Assembly (NCBI GenBank): GCA_003280655.1
Contig: QCEK01000001.1
Coordinates: forward strand, 190,388-254,387
Direction of reading: 5' to 3'
Origin: Prochlorococcus sp. AG-355-O17
GTDB taxonomy: Bacteria > Cyanobacteriota > Cyanobacteriia > PCC-6307 > Cyanobiaceae
DNA: 64,000 nt
Shown here: one piece after another, positions 29,058 to 38,780 of the stretch
How positions within the stretch are numbered: the first letter of the stretch is position 1
Layout: every line of letters starts with the position of its first letter
Notes under the pieces: generated by a model
What the model saw: the letters and a program-made list of their open reading frames with translations, nothing else
Told to the model about the DNA's origin: nothing
Database searches by the model: none
Position numbers and translations under genes: made by a program

Positions 29058-29651
29058 TTGCTATCTGAAAAATATAAAATCTCTAAGGCAATAGGTTATG
29101 CTAGAGCTACTCATAATGAACATGAATATTTAGAGGAGCAAATAAAAATTTTAAAGGAGGAGGGTTGCAGTTTAGTTTTCTCTGAATTTATAAGTTTAGA
29201 TGAAGAAATCAAACCCCAACTTAATCAAGCTATAAATTGCTTATCTGAAGGCGATCAATTAATAATAACTCAGCTTGATCGAGCATTTAAAAATAAAAAA
29301 GAATGTTTGCGGACAATAAATAAACTTATTAATCAGGATATTAAATTGCGAACTGTTACTGGCTTTTTCGCTGATAATGAATCCACTAAAGCAAATTCTT
29401 CAATTTTTAAGATTTTATATGAATTAGATAATTTAGAAGACAAAAGTTTAGGTGAAAGAAAAAAAGAACAACTATTAAGAAGAAAATTATCTGGAAATAA
29501 TCTGGGAGGAAGGCCCAAAATAAGTCCTTTAAAAGAGTCTTTAGTAATCAGATTGCGTAATGAGGGATATTCATATCGATCAATCAGATCACAAACAGGA
29601 ATTGCATTATCAACAATAAGAAGAGTTATTTTGGAAGGAGAATTAACTTAA
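29058..29651 (+). CDS. Serine-recombinase (resolvase/invertase)-like protein with altered catalytic residues
   Basis: The N-terminal domain has the resolvase fold pattern: IGYARA-THNEHEYLEEQIKIL, where recombinases have YxRVSTxxQ, and LIITQLDRAFKNKKEC, where they have LDRLGRSxxD. Here the usual nucleophilic Ser position is Thr and the second Arg of DRLxR is Lys, so strand exchange is doubtful. After about residue 145 (counted from this start), GRPKISPLKESLVIRLRNEGYSYRSIRSQTG is a resolvase-type helix-turn-helix. I chose TTG at 29058 because homology starts just after it; the frame is open back to a GTG at 28977 (224 residues) and contains no ATG. A DNA-binding regulator is the likely role. 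Confidence 0.7.
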   Translation: MLSEKYKISKAIGYARATHNEHEYLEEQIKILKEEGCSLVFSEFISLDEEIKPQLNQAINCLSEGDQLIITQLDRAFKNKKECLRTINKLINQDIKLRTVTGFFADNESTKANSSIFKILYELDNLEDKSLGERKKEQLLRRKLSGNNLGGRPKISPLKESLVIRLRNEGYSYRSIRSQTGIALSTIRRVILEGELT

Positions 29652-29652
29652 A

Positions 29653-29859
29653 ATGAGGAAAAAAGATATTGAAAATTTAATTAAAGAAAATCTTAAAGAT
29701 ACAGCATTGCATATTTATGAATTAAATAATGAAGATAGAAAAAGTTTGTTAGCAGAATACAGGGAATGGATTATGAATGATTTAAATATTAATGAAGTAA
29801 TGATGTTACCTTATGAAGCCTATACTAATGAGTTAGGTTCTAATTACTTAGACGATTAA
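29653..29859 (+). CDS. Small protein of unknown function
   Basis: I do not recognise this 68-residue, charged, probably helical protein (MRKKDIENLIKENLKD ... LLAEYREWIMNDL). It has no membrane segment or cysteine. Its ATG lies one base after the recombinase-like stop, with an AAGGAG at 29635-29640 inside the upstream gene. Cotranscription is very likely and a functional link to the recombinase-like protein is possible. It ends 2 bases from the convergent beta-lactamase-like gene. Confidence 0.6.
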   Translation: MRKKDIENLIKENLKDTALHIYELNNEDRKSLLAEYREWIMNDLNINEVMMLPYEAYTNELGSNYLDD

Positions 29860-29861
29860 CT

Positions 29862-30770
29862 TTAGTCATGTATATTATAACTCTTATTAAATTCATATAC
29901 CTCTTTAGCTATTAATGGTAAAAAGGTAGTATCTTTAGAATATTTTTCTCCATTACAAAAAACAACTAATAAAGTTTGTAGAGATTGACTATTAGTCCAC
30001 CAAGCAGAATCATGTCTAACTTCAGACATTAAGCCTGCTTTACTCCAAAGATTAATGGTTTCTGGTAATCCCTCACCCAAAAAACCATTTATTTGATTGA
30101 GAGAATCGTTTTTAAGTACAACTTTTTTTAAATTTCTTTTTAAAAAACTTCGTAAATTTAAGTCATTTTTTTGATAATCAATATGAATCATAATTTCCTC
30201 CAAAACACGTGCAGCTGAATCAGAATTCATAGCGTTTCTATTTTTATTATCGTGTCCATAAAATTCTTTTTCACGACCAAATGGGCCATCATCCCAGGTC
30301 TTCTGACAGCAATTTATACCACTCAATTCCTCCCATTTTAAATCATTTAGCCAATCGTTTATTATGCTTCTTTGATATTTCCAATTTTCCCATGAGTCAC
30401 CTTCAATACAAGGCCCACTTGTTGTTCCAGTCAGTAAATCAATTAAAAAGCTTGTTGCATTATTACTCGAGAAAGATAACATTTTACTAACAGCATCAAT
30501 AAGTTCGTCTGATAAATATAAACTTCCTTTTTTAATCCAATAATATGTAGCCAGGCCATAAACCAACTTGACTATGCTGGCAGGGTAAACCATTTTTTTA
30601 TTATTAATACCAGTTCCAAAACCTTTAAATACACTTTTATTTTCACTTTTATAATTAATCCAGGTTATGGCAATATCTTCTATTAAAAAATCTTTATTAT
30701 AAGAGCATGCTTTCCCTAAAATATTATTTAAGGCTATACCCATCTCTTTACTCAAATAGTAAAAGGACAT
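29862..30770 (-). CDS. Class A beta-lactamase-like serine hydrolase
   Basis: Motifs of the penicillin-recognising fold are present: S65-x-x-K68 (PASIVKL), an S-x-N equivalent at 101-103 (SFSSNNATSFLIDL), and a KTG-like region near the C-terminus reading SKAGL. There is no signal peptide at either candidate start, so the protein may be cytoplasmic, which is odd for a beta-lactamase. Related cyanobacterial proteins are annotated only as serine hydrolases; penicillin hydrolysis is not implied. An alternative start is Met10 (ATG at 30741-30743), preceded by AAAGAG, whereas the first ATG lacks a ribosome binding site and is 3 bases from the divergent gene. Confidence 0.75.
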   Translation of the reverse strand: MSFYYLSKEMGIALNNILGKACSYNKDFLIEDIAITWINYKSENKSVFKGFGTGINNKKMVYPASIVKLVYGLATYYWIKKGSLYLSDELIDAVSKMLSFSSNNATSFLIDLLTGTTSGPCIEGDSWENWKYQRSIINDWLNDLKWEELSGINCCQKTWDDGPFGREKEFYGHDNKNRNAMNSDSAARVLEEIMIHIDYQKNDLNLRSFLKRNLKKVVLKNDSLNQINGFLGEGLPETINLWSKAGLMSEVRHDSAWWTNSQSLQTLLVVFCNGEKYSKDTTFLPLIAKEVYEFNKSYNIHD

Positions 30771-30773
30771 TGT

Positions 30774-31532
30774 ATGGAAAATTATAAAAAGCCTATCTCA
30801 CTATTTAAACAAACTAATTTTTCAAAAACTATTTGGTGGCAATTAAAAGTTAATATTTCGGGATATCAAAATGAAACAGAAGATAAATTAGTTACTGAAA
30901 TATTTAAAAATAGAATTTTTAGGCTTATTTATCCAAATATTTATCAAAACAACCATAAATATTCAAGAATACTAGTTCAACTATATGAAGATGGTTATGT
31001 CTGTTGGATAAATTTAGATGGATTAATTATTAAGAAATACGAATTCAAAAAAAATAACAGTTTAGAAAACGAACACTTCTTTATAAAAGATAAAGTTAAC
31101 TCAATTTTAAAATGGATCAAGGATCAATCTGAGTTAAATAATGAATATCTTTGGGGAGGTACATTAGGACCCAATTTTGATTGTTCTGGATTAATTCAGA
31201 CTGCTTTTTTAAAGCATCAAATTTTTATACCTCGAGACTCTTTTCAAATAAAAAGTTTTTGTAAGCATCTTTTTTATTACAAAGAATCGTATGCTGCTCT
31301 ACGAGCTGGCGATCTTTTATTTTTTGGAAATGAAGAAAAATGTGATCATATTGGAATCTACAAAGGAGACGGATTCTATTACCATAGCTCTGGAATGGAT
31401 TTTGGTAGAAATGGAATAGGATTAGATACCCTAAAAAAGTCTAATGATAAAATCTCATTGCATTATAAATCTAAACTTATTTCGGCAGGAAGAGTAGTTA
31501 GAAATTATAGATGGGATCGTACTATACGTTAA
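30774..31532 (+). CDS. NlpC/P60 family cell-wall peptidase
   Basis: The C-terminal domain carries the papain-like triad C137 (FDCSG), H192 (CDHIGIY) and H204 (YYHSSG), as in gamma-D-glutamyl-diaminopimelate endopeptidases of cyanobacteria. The N-terminal about 100 residues contain an SH3b-like strand set (RILVQLYEDGYVCWINLDG). No signal peptide is visible; related cyanobacterial enzymes also lack one and are thought to recycle wall peptides. AGGA lies 8 bases before the ATG. It is divergent, at 3 bases, from the beta-lactamase-like gene. Confidence 0.87.
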   Translation: MENYKKPISLFKQTNFSKTIWWQLKVNISGYQNETEDKLVTEIFKNRIFRLIYPNIYQNNHKYSRILVQLYEDGYVCWINLDGLIIKKYEFKKNNSLENEHFFIKDKVNSILKWIKDQSELNNEYLWGGTLGPNFDCSGLIQTAFLKHQIFIPRDSFQIKSFCKHLFYYKESYAALRAGDLLFFGNEEKCDHIGIYKGDGFYYHSSGMDFGRNGIGLDTLKKSNDKISLHYKSKLISAGRVVRNYRWDRTIR

Positions 31533-31540
31533 TTAACGTA
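31525..31540. promoter_or_regulatory. perfect 16-base palindrome at a convergent gene end
   Basis: TACGTTAATTAACGTA is fully self-complementary and overlaps the NlpC/P60 stop codon. psaL ends 50 bases further on from the other side. With no loop it is a poor terminator; a dimeric protein-binding site or chance are the options. Confidence 0.35.
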
Positions 31541-31590
31541 GCTCAACTTCAAATTAAATTAAAATATTACTTAATTCTTTTATCTAGAAA

Positions 31591-32190
31591 TTAACCGGCA
31601 GTCCAAATATTTTTAATGATTGGCATTATGGTATCTAAGTGTAATGTCCCAACAAGTAACCAAGCAAAAACAGCTCCTCCACATCCTCCTAACCAAAATC
31701 CACTTGTAAAGTCAGCCCAACCAGCTCTTGTAAATAAGTCCTTTGGCGGATTATTAACAGTCGCATCGGGAGGTTGAACATTAGGTGCTTTACCAGGTGC
31801 ATTGTATAGCACAAAAAGTGCTGTCAAAATATGAACAGCTCCAATAGTAGCGAGAAGTCCAGCTGTTAGAGCAAATTCAGAATTTCTTAATGGGCCAGTC
31901 ATGGTAAAAGGTCCGTATAGAAGATATCCAAAAGCTGCTCCAGTTTCTAAACCTCTAAAATTAGGGGAAATACCTTCTCTGTAAAAAGGTAAATTATTTA
32001 TAAAGGCTTTTGTAAAATAACCACTATTAACTGGAGTAGCCAAATTACCAACACAAGGATCAGCAACTGTTTTTACTGCCCATTGTTCTGCTACGCCAAT
32101 ATCATTTGGTTGTACAGAAGTATCTATGTATTTCTCGTCAAACTTAATAGAACTTGTTGATTCAGAGAATGATTTTTGAAAGTCGCTCAT
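31591..32190 (-). CDS. psaL: Photosystem I reaction centre subunit XI (PsaL)
   Basis: PsaL sits at the trimerisation interface of photosystem I in the thylakoid. The 199-residue protein has a soluble N-terminus with [46 protein letters not shown], then three hydrophobic helices (about 75-100, 105-125 and 160-190). The N-terminus is longer than in freshwater species, as in other marine picocyanobacteria as I recall. It follows psaI by 27 bases, forming a psaI-psaL operon. Confidence 0.96.
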   Translation of the reverse strand: MSDFQKSFSESTSSIKFDEKYIDTSVQPNDIGVAEQWAVKTVADPCVGNLATPVNSGYFTKAFINNLPFYREGISPNFRGLETGAAFGYLLYGPFTMTGPLRNSEFALTAGLLATIGAVHILTALFVLYNAPGKAPNVQPPDATVNNPPKDLFTRAGWADFTSGFWLGGCGGAVFAWLLVGTLHLDTIMPIIKNIWTAG

Positions 32191-32217
32191 TTTTTTAATA
32201 GTTTAGTGTTTGATAAT

Positions 32218-32331
32218 TTATTCAGTTGCTGTAATTAATCTTCCAATCAATACGATAAAAACAGCAGGCATTGCTATACCAATTAATGGAACAAAAATTG
32301 AGGGTAAAAGACTTGGTAAATCAGATGGCAT
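32218..32331 (-). CDS. psaI: Photosystem I subunit VIII (PsaI)
   Basis: This 37-residue single-helix protein starts MPSDLPSLLPSIFVPLIG and ends GRLITATE, the standard PsaI pattern. It helps hold PsaL in photosystem I. The frame remains open upstream to 32442, but that extension is basic and unlike PsaI, and normal PsaI length supports the ATG at 32329-32331. It lies directly ahead of psaL. Confidence 0.92.
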   Translation of the reverse strand: MPSDLPSLLPSIFVPLIGIAMPAVFIVLIGRLITATE

Positions 32332-32423
32332 AGTTCTTGAAACATCTGTAAACACTTTAGTATTGATCAGCGAAATAATGTTAATTTTATTACTGGATGA
32401 TATAAAAATTATTAACTTTTTAC

Positions 32424-32816
32424 ATGTTAAATTTTTTTGCAATTTTACTTATTATTTTTATAGGAATATTACTTCTAGTTTTTAAAAAAAAAAGCTTTAA
32501 AAAGTTAATAAATCAATGCAATTTGAATTTTATTAAATTAAAGAAAAATAAAAAAAGTAAAAATAAATTTCTATCTAAAAAAAATAGTTATTTATACAAT
32601 CACCAAGAAAAAAAGTACTCAATATTTTATAAAAATTCTCAAAGAAATAAAATGATTAGTCTTTTTCAGGGAGATACAGAAAATAAATTAAAGGCATTAA
32701 AAATTGCGGAAGAATTGGCTGATAAATCAACATTACCAATTTTACGAAAAGGCTTAAGAGATATTTCTCCTGAAGTTGTTAAAATTTCAGCTTTATTAAT
32801 AAGGCAGTTCAAGTAA
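32424..32816 (+). CDS. Small membrane-anchored HEAT-like repeat protein
   Basis: The 130-residue protein has an N-terminal transmembrane segment (about 3-20), a very basic linker (about 21-75) and a C-terminal pair of helices (NKLKALKIAEELADKSTLPILRKGLRDISPEVVKISALLIRQ). That ending resembles one HEAT repeat, as in proteins that scaffold phycobilisome or photosystem work. The function is unknown. It is divergent from psaI (92 bases) and ends 4 bases from the convergent glycosyltransferase. Confidence 0.62.
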   Translation: MLNFFAILLIIFIGILLLVFKKKSFKKLINQCNLNFIKLKKNKKSKNKFLSKKNSYLYNHQEKKYSIFYKNSQRNKMISLFQGDTENKLKALKIAEELADKSTLPILRKGLRDISPEVVKISALLIRQFK

Positions 32817-32820
32817 ACAA

Positions 32821-33783
32821 TCAATTTTGCTTAGCACTGTTTATTGATCTAATTCTGTAAATTGGACGACTTTGACTTTCATGATATGTCCTAATTAAAA
32901 GTTCACTCAACAATCCAAAGCTAAATAATTGAACACCAGCAATTCCTAATATTAATGCAAACATCAGCAACGGACGATTTCCAATATTCTCACCCATTAT
33001 TTTTAAAACTATCAAATAAGAACTTATCGCAAGGCTAAAGAAAATACTTATAATTCCAACAAAACCAAATCCATACATCGGTCTTGTTAAAAATTTAGTC
33101 ATAAACCAAACAGTTAGTAAATCCATTAAAACTCTAAAAGTTCTATCAATTCCATATTTGCTAGATCCATATTGCCTGCTCCTATGATTTACTTTAATTT
33201 CTTTGATTCTTGCACCTTCAATATTTGCTAAAACGGGCAAAAACCTGTGAAGTTCTCCATATAACTTTATATCTTCTATTATTTCTTTCTTAAACGCTTT
33301 TAATGAGCAACCATAGTCATGTAACTTCAAACCTGTTACGTGAGCTATTAACTTATTCGCTATTTTTGATGGTATCTTTCTATTAATTAATTTATCTTTT
33401 CTATCAAACCTCCAACCACAGACCAAATCAAAACCATTATTAATCTCTGAAATTAATAAAGGAATATCATTTGGATCATTCTGTAAATCACCATCCAAAG
33501 TAATAACAATATGGCCCTTAGAATTATCAAAGCCAGCTGACATTGCAGCAGTTTGACCATAATTTTTGCGAAGGGAAATTACTGACAATTCTTTAATTTT
33601 GAGAGTTAGTTGCTTTAATACTTGATGAGTATTATCTTTTGAACCATCATTTACAACAATCAATTCAAAATTAAATTTGTGAGATGACATTACATTTATA
33701 ACTTCATCCAATAAAAGACCAATACTCTCGCCTTCATTGAAAACAGGGACGATAATAGAAATTAATTGTTTTATGTCTGACAT
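32821..33783 (-). CDS. DPM1/GtrB-type polyprenyl-phosphate glycosyltransferase
   Basis: This 320-residue GT2 enzyme has IIVPVFNEGESI, VNDGSKDNT and the DGDLQNDP motif (DXD) in the catalytic domain (1 to about 225). Two C-terminal transmembrane helices follow (about 235-260 and 270-295). Such proteins transfer a sugar from a nucleotide donor to undecaprenyl phosphate, providing donors for GT-C enzymes like the GT39 protein at 6273-7826. That link is inference. It is minus strand, downstream of psaB past a terminator. Confidence 0.87.
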   Translation of the reverse strand: MSDIKQLISIIVPVFNEGESIGLLLDEVINVMSSHKFNFELIVVNDGSKDNTHQVLKQLTLKIKELSVISLRKNYGQTAAMSAGFDNSKGHIVITLDGDLQNDPNDIPLLISEINNGFDLVCGWRFDRKDKLINRKIPSKIANKLIAHVTGLKLHDYGCSLKAFKKEIIEDIKLYGELHRFLPVLANIEGARIKEIKVNHRSRQYGSSKYGIDRTFRVLMDLLTVWFMTKFLTRPMYGFGFVGIISIFFSLAISSYLIVLKIMGENIGNRPLLMFALILGIAGVQLFSFGLLSELLIRTYHESQSRPIYRIRSINSAKQN

Positions 33784-33838
33784 TTATATCTAATAATAAT
33801 TACACAATTTTAACTTAATTTAGAACATTAAAATTAAA

Positions 33839-33868
33839 CAAAAAAAATCACCACAAAAGTGGTGATTT
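33839..33868 (-). terminator. rho-independent terminator of psaA-psaB
   Basis: On the minus strand the order is AAATCACCAC, loop TTTT, GTGGTGATTT, then an unbroken T tract. That is a 10-bp perfect stem with a classical U tail. It begins 18 bases after the psaB stop and isolates the photosystem operon from the downstream glycosyltransferase gene. Confidence 0.9.
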
Positions 33869-33886
33869 AAATTATTTAAGGAAAAT

Positions 33887-36115
33887 TTAACCAAACTTAC
33901 CTGAAGTGGATGCGATAACAAATGCCCCAAATGTAAGTATGTTTCCAATCGTGAAATGTGCTAGTCCAACTAATCTAGCTTGAACAATTGAAAGTGCAAC
34001 TGGCTTATCTCTCCAGCCAACAAGGTTAGCAATTGGAGTACGCTGATGTGCCCAAACTAACGTTTCAATTAATTCTTGCCAGTAACCACGCCATGATATT
34101 AGGAACATGAAACCAGTAGCCCAAACTAAGTGACCGAAAAGGAACATCCAAGCCCAAGGAGATAGGGAATTTACTCCAAATGGATTATATCCATTAATAA
34201 GTTGAGCAGAATTTAACCAGAGATAATCTCTGAACCAACCCATTAGATAAGTTCCTGATTCGTTAAATTGTGCTACGTTACCCTGCCAAATTGCTAGATG
34301 TTTCCAATGCCAGTAGAAAGTTACCCATGCTAGTAAATTTAATGCCCAGAACATAGCTAAGTACATAGCGTCCCAAGATGAACTATCACAAGTACCTCCA
34401 CGTCCAGGACCATCGCAAGGGAATGCATAACCTAAATCTTTCTTATCAGGAATTAATTTTGTTCCTCTAGCATCAAGTGCTCCTTTGATAAGTATTAAAG
34501 CTGTTGTATGAAGACCTAAAGCGATAGCATGGTGAACTAAGAAATCTGCAGGACCAATAGGTAAGAAAGCACTTAATGCATCTTGTCTATTGATCAAATC
34601 CATCCAGTAGTGATTACCTGGCAATGAATTAGCAGCGAGACTTGCTGAACTTGTTGGATCAGATAATAAAGCATTAAAGCCGTACATCATTTTACCTTGA
34701 GCAGCTTGAACAAATTGAGCAAATACTGGCTCAATTAGAATTTGCTTTTCAGGATTACCAAAAGCTACAACAACGTCGTTATGAACATAAATTCCTAGAG
34801 TATGAAATCCAAGTAGCATTGTTACCCAACTAAGATGGCTTATCAAAGCTTCCTTTGTTCCAAGAACTCTTGCCAATACATTATCTTTATTTAATTCTGG
34901 ATCATAATCTCTTACAAAGAAAATAGCTCCGTGTGCAAATGCACCAACCATCAAGAACATTGCTATGTACTGATGATGACTATATAAAGCAGATTGTGTA
35001 GTGTAGTCCCTGGCAATAAAAGCGTAAGAAGGAAGTGCACCCATGTGTTGAGCTACAAGAGAAGTCGCTACACCAAGGGATGCTAATGCTAATCCAAGTT
35101 GGAAATGTAATGAATTATTTACAGTTTCATATATCCCATCGTGGTTAATTCCAAAACTACCTTTATGAGGATCATTGGGGTGTCTTGTATTATGGGCTTC
35201 TGTAATTTCTTTGAGGCTATGACCAATACCGAAAGTATTTCTATACATATGACCAGCAATTACAAAAACTGTTCCAATCGCAATATGGTGATGCGCAATA
35301 TCGGTAAGCCATAATGCTTCACTTTGAGGATGAAGACCACCTAAGAAAGTAAAGATTGCTGTTCCAGCTCCTTCAGCTGTTCCAAATACTTGATCTAAAG
35401 AATCAGGATTTTGAGCATAAGCTCCCCAGTTTAAAGTAAAGAAAGGAGCTAATCCTGCAGGGTGAGGAAGCACTGTTAACCAGTTATCCCAACCTACATG
35501 CTGACCTCTTGATTCAGGTATAGCAACATGAACCAAATGGCCTGTCCAAGCGATACTACTAAAACCAAATAAGACGGCTAAATGATGATTTAATCTTGAC
35601 TCTGCATTTTTAAACCAAGCTAAAGAAGGTCTGAATTTTGGCTGTAAGTGTAACCAACCAGCAAATAGAGTCCAACAAGCCAAAATACTCATAAATATTG
35701 AAGCTTGGAATAGTTGCTCGTTAGTTCTCATTCCAATTGTGTACCACCAGTGGTAGAGACCTGAATAAGCGATGTTTACTGGACCGCTTGCTCCAGCTTG
35801 TGTCATTGCTTCTGTTATGCCAGATCCAAAATGAGGGTCCCAAATAGCATGAGCTATAGGGCGGACATGAGTTGGATCTAGTACAAATTGCTCAAAATTA
35901 CCTTGCCAAGCAATATGAAATAAGTTACCGGCTACCCAGAGAGCAATTATTGCTAGATGTCCAAAATGTGTAGAGAATAGCTTCTGATAAAGTTTTTCTT
36001 CGGTCATACCGTCATGACTTTCAAAGTCATGAGCAGTAGCTATTCCGTACCATATTCGTCGGGTTGTGGGGTCCTGAGCTAGACCCTGGCTAAATGATGG
36101 AAATTTTGTTGCCAT
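33887..36115 (-). CDS. psaB: Photosystem I P700 apoprotein A2 (PsaB)
   Basis: With PsaA it forms the photosystem I core, binding P700, the electron chain and antenna chlorophylls. The 742-residue, 11-helix protein starts [20 protein letters not shown] and has the cluster Fx loop [18 protein letters not shown] with two cysteines. Many HxxxH antenna ligands are visible. It is 27 bases downstream of psaA in the same operon. Confidence 0.99.
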   Translation of the reverse strand: MATKFPSFSQGLAQDPTTRRIWYGIATAHDFESHDGMTEEKLYQKLFSTHFGHLAIIALWVAGNLFHIAWQGNFEQFVLDPTHVRPIAHAIWDPHFGSGITEAMTQAGASGPVNIAYSGLYHWWYTIGMRTNEQLFQASIFMSILACWTLFAGWLHLQPKFRPSLAWFKNAESRLNHHLAVLFGFSSIAWTGHLVHVAIPESRGQHVGWDNWLTVLPHPAGLAPFFTLNWGAYAQNPDSLDQVFGTAEGAGTAIFTFLGGLHPQSEALWLTDIAHHHIAIGTVFVIAGHMYRNTFGIGHSLKEITEAHNTRHPNDPHKGSFGINHDGIYETVNNSLHFQLGLALASLGVATSLVAQHMGALPSYAFIARDYTTQSALYSHHQYIAMFLMVGAFAHGAIFFVRDYDPELNKDNVLARVLGTKEALISHLSWVTMLLGFHTLGIYVHNDVVVAFGNPEKQILIEPVFAQFVQAAQGKMMYGFNALLSDPTSSASLAANSLPGNHYWMDLINRQDALSAFLPIGPADFLVHHAIALGLHTTALILIKGALDARGTKLIPDKKDLGYAFPCDGPGRGGTCDSSSWDAMYLAMFWALNLLAWVTFYWHWKHLAIWQGNVAQFNESGTYLMGWFRDYLWLNSAQLINGYNPFGVNSLSPWAWMFLFGHLVWATGFMFLISWRGYWQELIETLVWAHQRTPIANLVGWRDKPVALSIVQARLVGLAHFTIGNILTFGAFVIASTSGKFG

Positions 36116-36142
36116 TGAATTAAAAAGGTGAAGTTCAGGTTA

Positions 36143-38446
36143 TTAGCCCAGCCCGAAAAGGCGAGCATGGAAGAAGGCCCATGTGGTAGCTATACCACCT
36201 ACAAGGAAGTGTGTAACACCTACTGCACGTCCCTGAGTAATAGATAGAGCTCGAGGTTGAATGGTTGGTGCAACTTTTAATTTATTGTGTGCCCAAACAA
36301 TTGATTCGAACAATTCTTGCCAATATCCTCTTCCGCTGAAGAGGAACATTAAACTGAACGCCCATATAAAGTGAGCTCCCAAGAACATCAAACCGTACAT
36401 GCTTATTGATTGACCATAGCTTGTTAACACTTGAGAAGCTTGAGCCCAGAGGAAATCTCTTAACCAACCATTGATAGTAATTGAACTTTGTGCAAAATTA
36501 CCACCAGTAAGTCCCCAAACATCACTCTGCATTTTCCAAGAGAAGTGGAAAATAACTATTGATAAACAGTTATACATCCAGAAGAGAGCTAAGAAAACAT
36601 GATCCCATGAAGAAACTTGACATGTACCACCTCTTCCAGGACCATCACAAGGGAATCTAAATCCTAAAGAAGCTTTATCAGGAATCAACCTTGAACTTCT
36701 TGCATAAAGAACTCCTTTAAGAAGTATCAAAACAGTTACATGGATTTGGAAAGCATGAATATGATGAATCATTAAATCAGCTGTCCCTAGCGGAATTGGT
36801 GCTATAGCTACCTTTCCACCAACTTCTACTAAACTTCCATTAAAGACTTCACTTAACGCTTTGTGAGGTAAAGCTTCTGCAGTACCTGCCAAAAGGGAAG
36901 TCCCAACAGCAGATGCTTGAATACTCTGTACCCATTGAGCAAAGATTGGCTGAAGTTGGATAGCAGAATCACTAAACATATCTTGGGGTCTACCCAAAGC
37001 TCTCATAGTATCGTTGTGAATATAGAGTCCAAAACTATGGAAACCTAACCACATACAAACCCAGTTCAAGTGACTGATTAAAGCATCTCTGGCCTTAAGA
37101 ATTCTGTCTAATACATTATCAATATGTTTTGCTGGATCGTAATCTCTAACCATTGCAATTCCAGCATGCGCGCCTGCTCCTACTATGAATAATCCACCGA
37201 TCCACATGTGATGGGTAAATAATCCAAGAACCGTCATATAGTCAGTAGCTATATAAGGATATGGAGGCATCGCATACATGTGATGAGATACAAGTATGCT
37301 TATTGATCCAAGCATCGCTAGGTTTACTGATAGCTGAGCATGTCTACTTTCTGCCATGAACTCAAAAAGACCTTGATGACCTTTAGGGGCAGGGAATAAT
37401 ATTGGGTCTCCTTGTTGTGAATCTAATATTTCTTTCATACTATGACCAATACCGTAGTTGGTTCTGTACATATGACCACCTATTATCGCTATTACACCAA
37501 AAGCTAAATGATGATGTGAAACATCAGTCATCCACAAGCTTCCTGTCACAGGGTTAAGTCCACCTTTGAAAGTAAGGAAGTCTGAGAAAGCTAACCAATT
37601 TAAACTAAAGAAATTACCTGTACCACTTGCTAATCCTGGAAATATCTGACCGATAATTTGTGGATCGCAGAGTTGATGCGGCATAGGCATATCTGCAATA
37701 GTTGCTATTTCTTTTCCATTAATAACTAAGGGAGAGCCTGCATCAATTGCATCTAAGAGAGCTGCAGTAGGAGCTCCAATATGAATACAATGGCCAGCCC
37801 ATGCTAAAGATCCTAAACCTACTAAACCAGCTATGTGGTGGTTAAGCATAGACTCAATATCTTGAAACCACTCCATTTTAGGAGCTGCTTTGTGATAATG
37901 AAAAATTCCAGCATGAAGCATAAGTGCCGCCATTACTACAGCACCTATTGCTAAAGCCATAAGTTCACTCTCATTAGTGATTCCCCATGCTCGCCACATG
38001 TGGAATATTCCTGAACTAATTTGAATACCGTTGTAGTTAGCACCAAGGTCAGCATTAAGCATTTCTTGACCAACGATTGCCCATACTTGCTGAGCTCCTG
38101 GTTTGACATGAGTTGGATCAGCTAACCAACCTGAGTAATTAGAAAATCTTGCTCCATGGAAAAATGCAGCACTCATCCATATAAAAATGACTGCAAGATG
38201 TCCAAAATGAGCTGAAAAGATTTTTCTTGTTGCTTCTTCAGCATCGCCTGTATGCACATCAAAATCATGTGCATCAGCATGCAAATTCCAGATCCAAGTT
38301 GTAGTTTTCGGACCTTTAGATAATTTACTTGACCAGAATCCTGGCTTATCTAATTTGGCAAAATCAATAGGTCTTGGATCGGCCTTGACAGGATCTTCCA
38401 AAACTTTTTTGTTTTTTTCTCCACTTTCTGGTGGGCTGATGGTCAT
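36143..38446 (-). CDS. psaA: Photosystem I P700 apoprotein A1 (PsaA)
   Basis: It is the partner core subunit of photosystem I. The 767-residue protein begins with a soluble segment ([20 protein letters not shown]), followed by 11 transmembrane helices. The Fx loop reads [19 protein letters not shown] good ribosome binding site (GAGGTG) lies 7 bases before the ATG. It is the first gene of psaAB. Confidence 0.99.
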   Translation of the reverse strand: MTISPPESGEKNKKVLEDPVKADPRPIDFAKLDKPGFWSSKLSKGPKTTTWIWNLHADAHDFDVHTGDAEEATRKIFSAHFGHLAVIFIWMSAAFFHGARFSNYSGWLADPTHVKPGAQQVWAIVGQEMLNADLGANYNGIQISSGIFHMWRAWGITNESELMALAIGAVVMAALMLHAGIFHYHKAAPKMEWFQDIESMLNHHIAGLVGLGSLAWAGHCIHIGAPTAALLDAIDAGSPLVINGKEIATIADMPMPHQLCDPQIIGQIFPGLASGTGNFFSLNWLAFSDFLTFKGGLNPVTGSLWMTDVSHHHLAFGVIAIIGGHMYRTNYGIGHSMKEILDSQQGDPILFPAPKGHQGLFEFMAESRHAQLSVNLAMLGSISILVSHHMYAMPPYPYIATDYMTVLGLFTHHMWIGGLFIVGAGAHAGIAMVRDYDPAKHIDNVLDRILKARDALISHLNWVCMWLGFHSFGLYIHNDTMRALGRPQDMFSDSAIQLQPIFAQWVQSIQASAVGTSLLAGTAEALPHKALSEVFNGSLVEVGGKVAIAPIPLGTADLMIHHIHAFQIHVTVLILLKGVLYARSSRLIPDKASLGFRFPCDGPGRGGTCQVSSWDHVFLALFWMYNCLSIVIFHFSWKMQSDVWGLTGGNFAQSSITINGWLRDFLWAQASQVLTSYGQSISMYGLMFLGAHFIWAFSLMFLFSGRGYWQELFESIVWAHNKLKVAPTIQPRALSITQGRAVGVTHFLVGGIATTWAFFHARLFGLG

Positions 38447-38780
38447 CTAGCACCTCGAAAATAATTGACATTAAAGCCGATTGATCGGAACTTGAACCTA
38501 TTTTTAATGATAATGTTCAAGAAAACGAATCCTTCGGAACTTTAGATATTCGTTTCAAAAATAATAAGGCAAAGATTCTTTCGTTATGCATTAACGTAAC
38601 AAATGTTCTAATGATTGTTACTATATGAATATTTTGTAAAATTGTAGTCTATGACTAAATTATGAGTATTTTTACTCAAAATTTATATAAATTTCTTAAA
38701 TTTTTTTTTATATTTCAAAGAAAATTTTTAAAATCCAGCGACAGGATATAATTTCAAAGTTACTATAAATAGTTTCTAAT
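38447..38780. promoter_or_regulatory. 334-base divergent control region of psaAB and cobJ
   Basis: No gene is seen. An inverted repeat AAACGAAT (38523-38530) / ATTCGTTT (38548-38555), 17 bases apart, lies about 80-110 bases upstream of psaA and could form a leader hairpin or an operator. I searched for paired TTACA (HLR1/RpaB-like) elements at the usual 10-base spacing and found none convincing. A T/A-rich stretch (38690-38735) is next to the cobJ promoter. Confidence 0.45.
38747..38752 (+). promoter_or_regulatory. putative -10 of the cobJ fusion gene
   Basis: TATAAT preceded by AGGA lies 28 bases upstream of the TTG start. There is no -35 consensus at 17 bases. It is the only consensus -10 on the plus strand near the start. 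Confidence 0.4.

Noticed and set aside
28977-29859. Mobile element carrying a resolvase
   Set aside because: No terminal inverted repeats, transposase or target duplication is visible; base composition is like the neighbours, and the catalytic motif is altered.
29862-30770. Antibiotic-resistance beta-lactamase
   Set aside because: It lacks a signal peptide and has SKAG instead of KTG; only the general serine-hydrolase fold can be supported.
32332-32442. N-terminal extension of PsaI to 74 residues
   Set aside because: PsaI is about 37 residues in cyanobacteria and the MPSDLPSLLPS start is conserved; the extra segment looks like translated leader.
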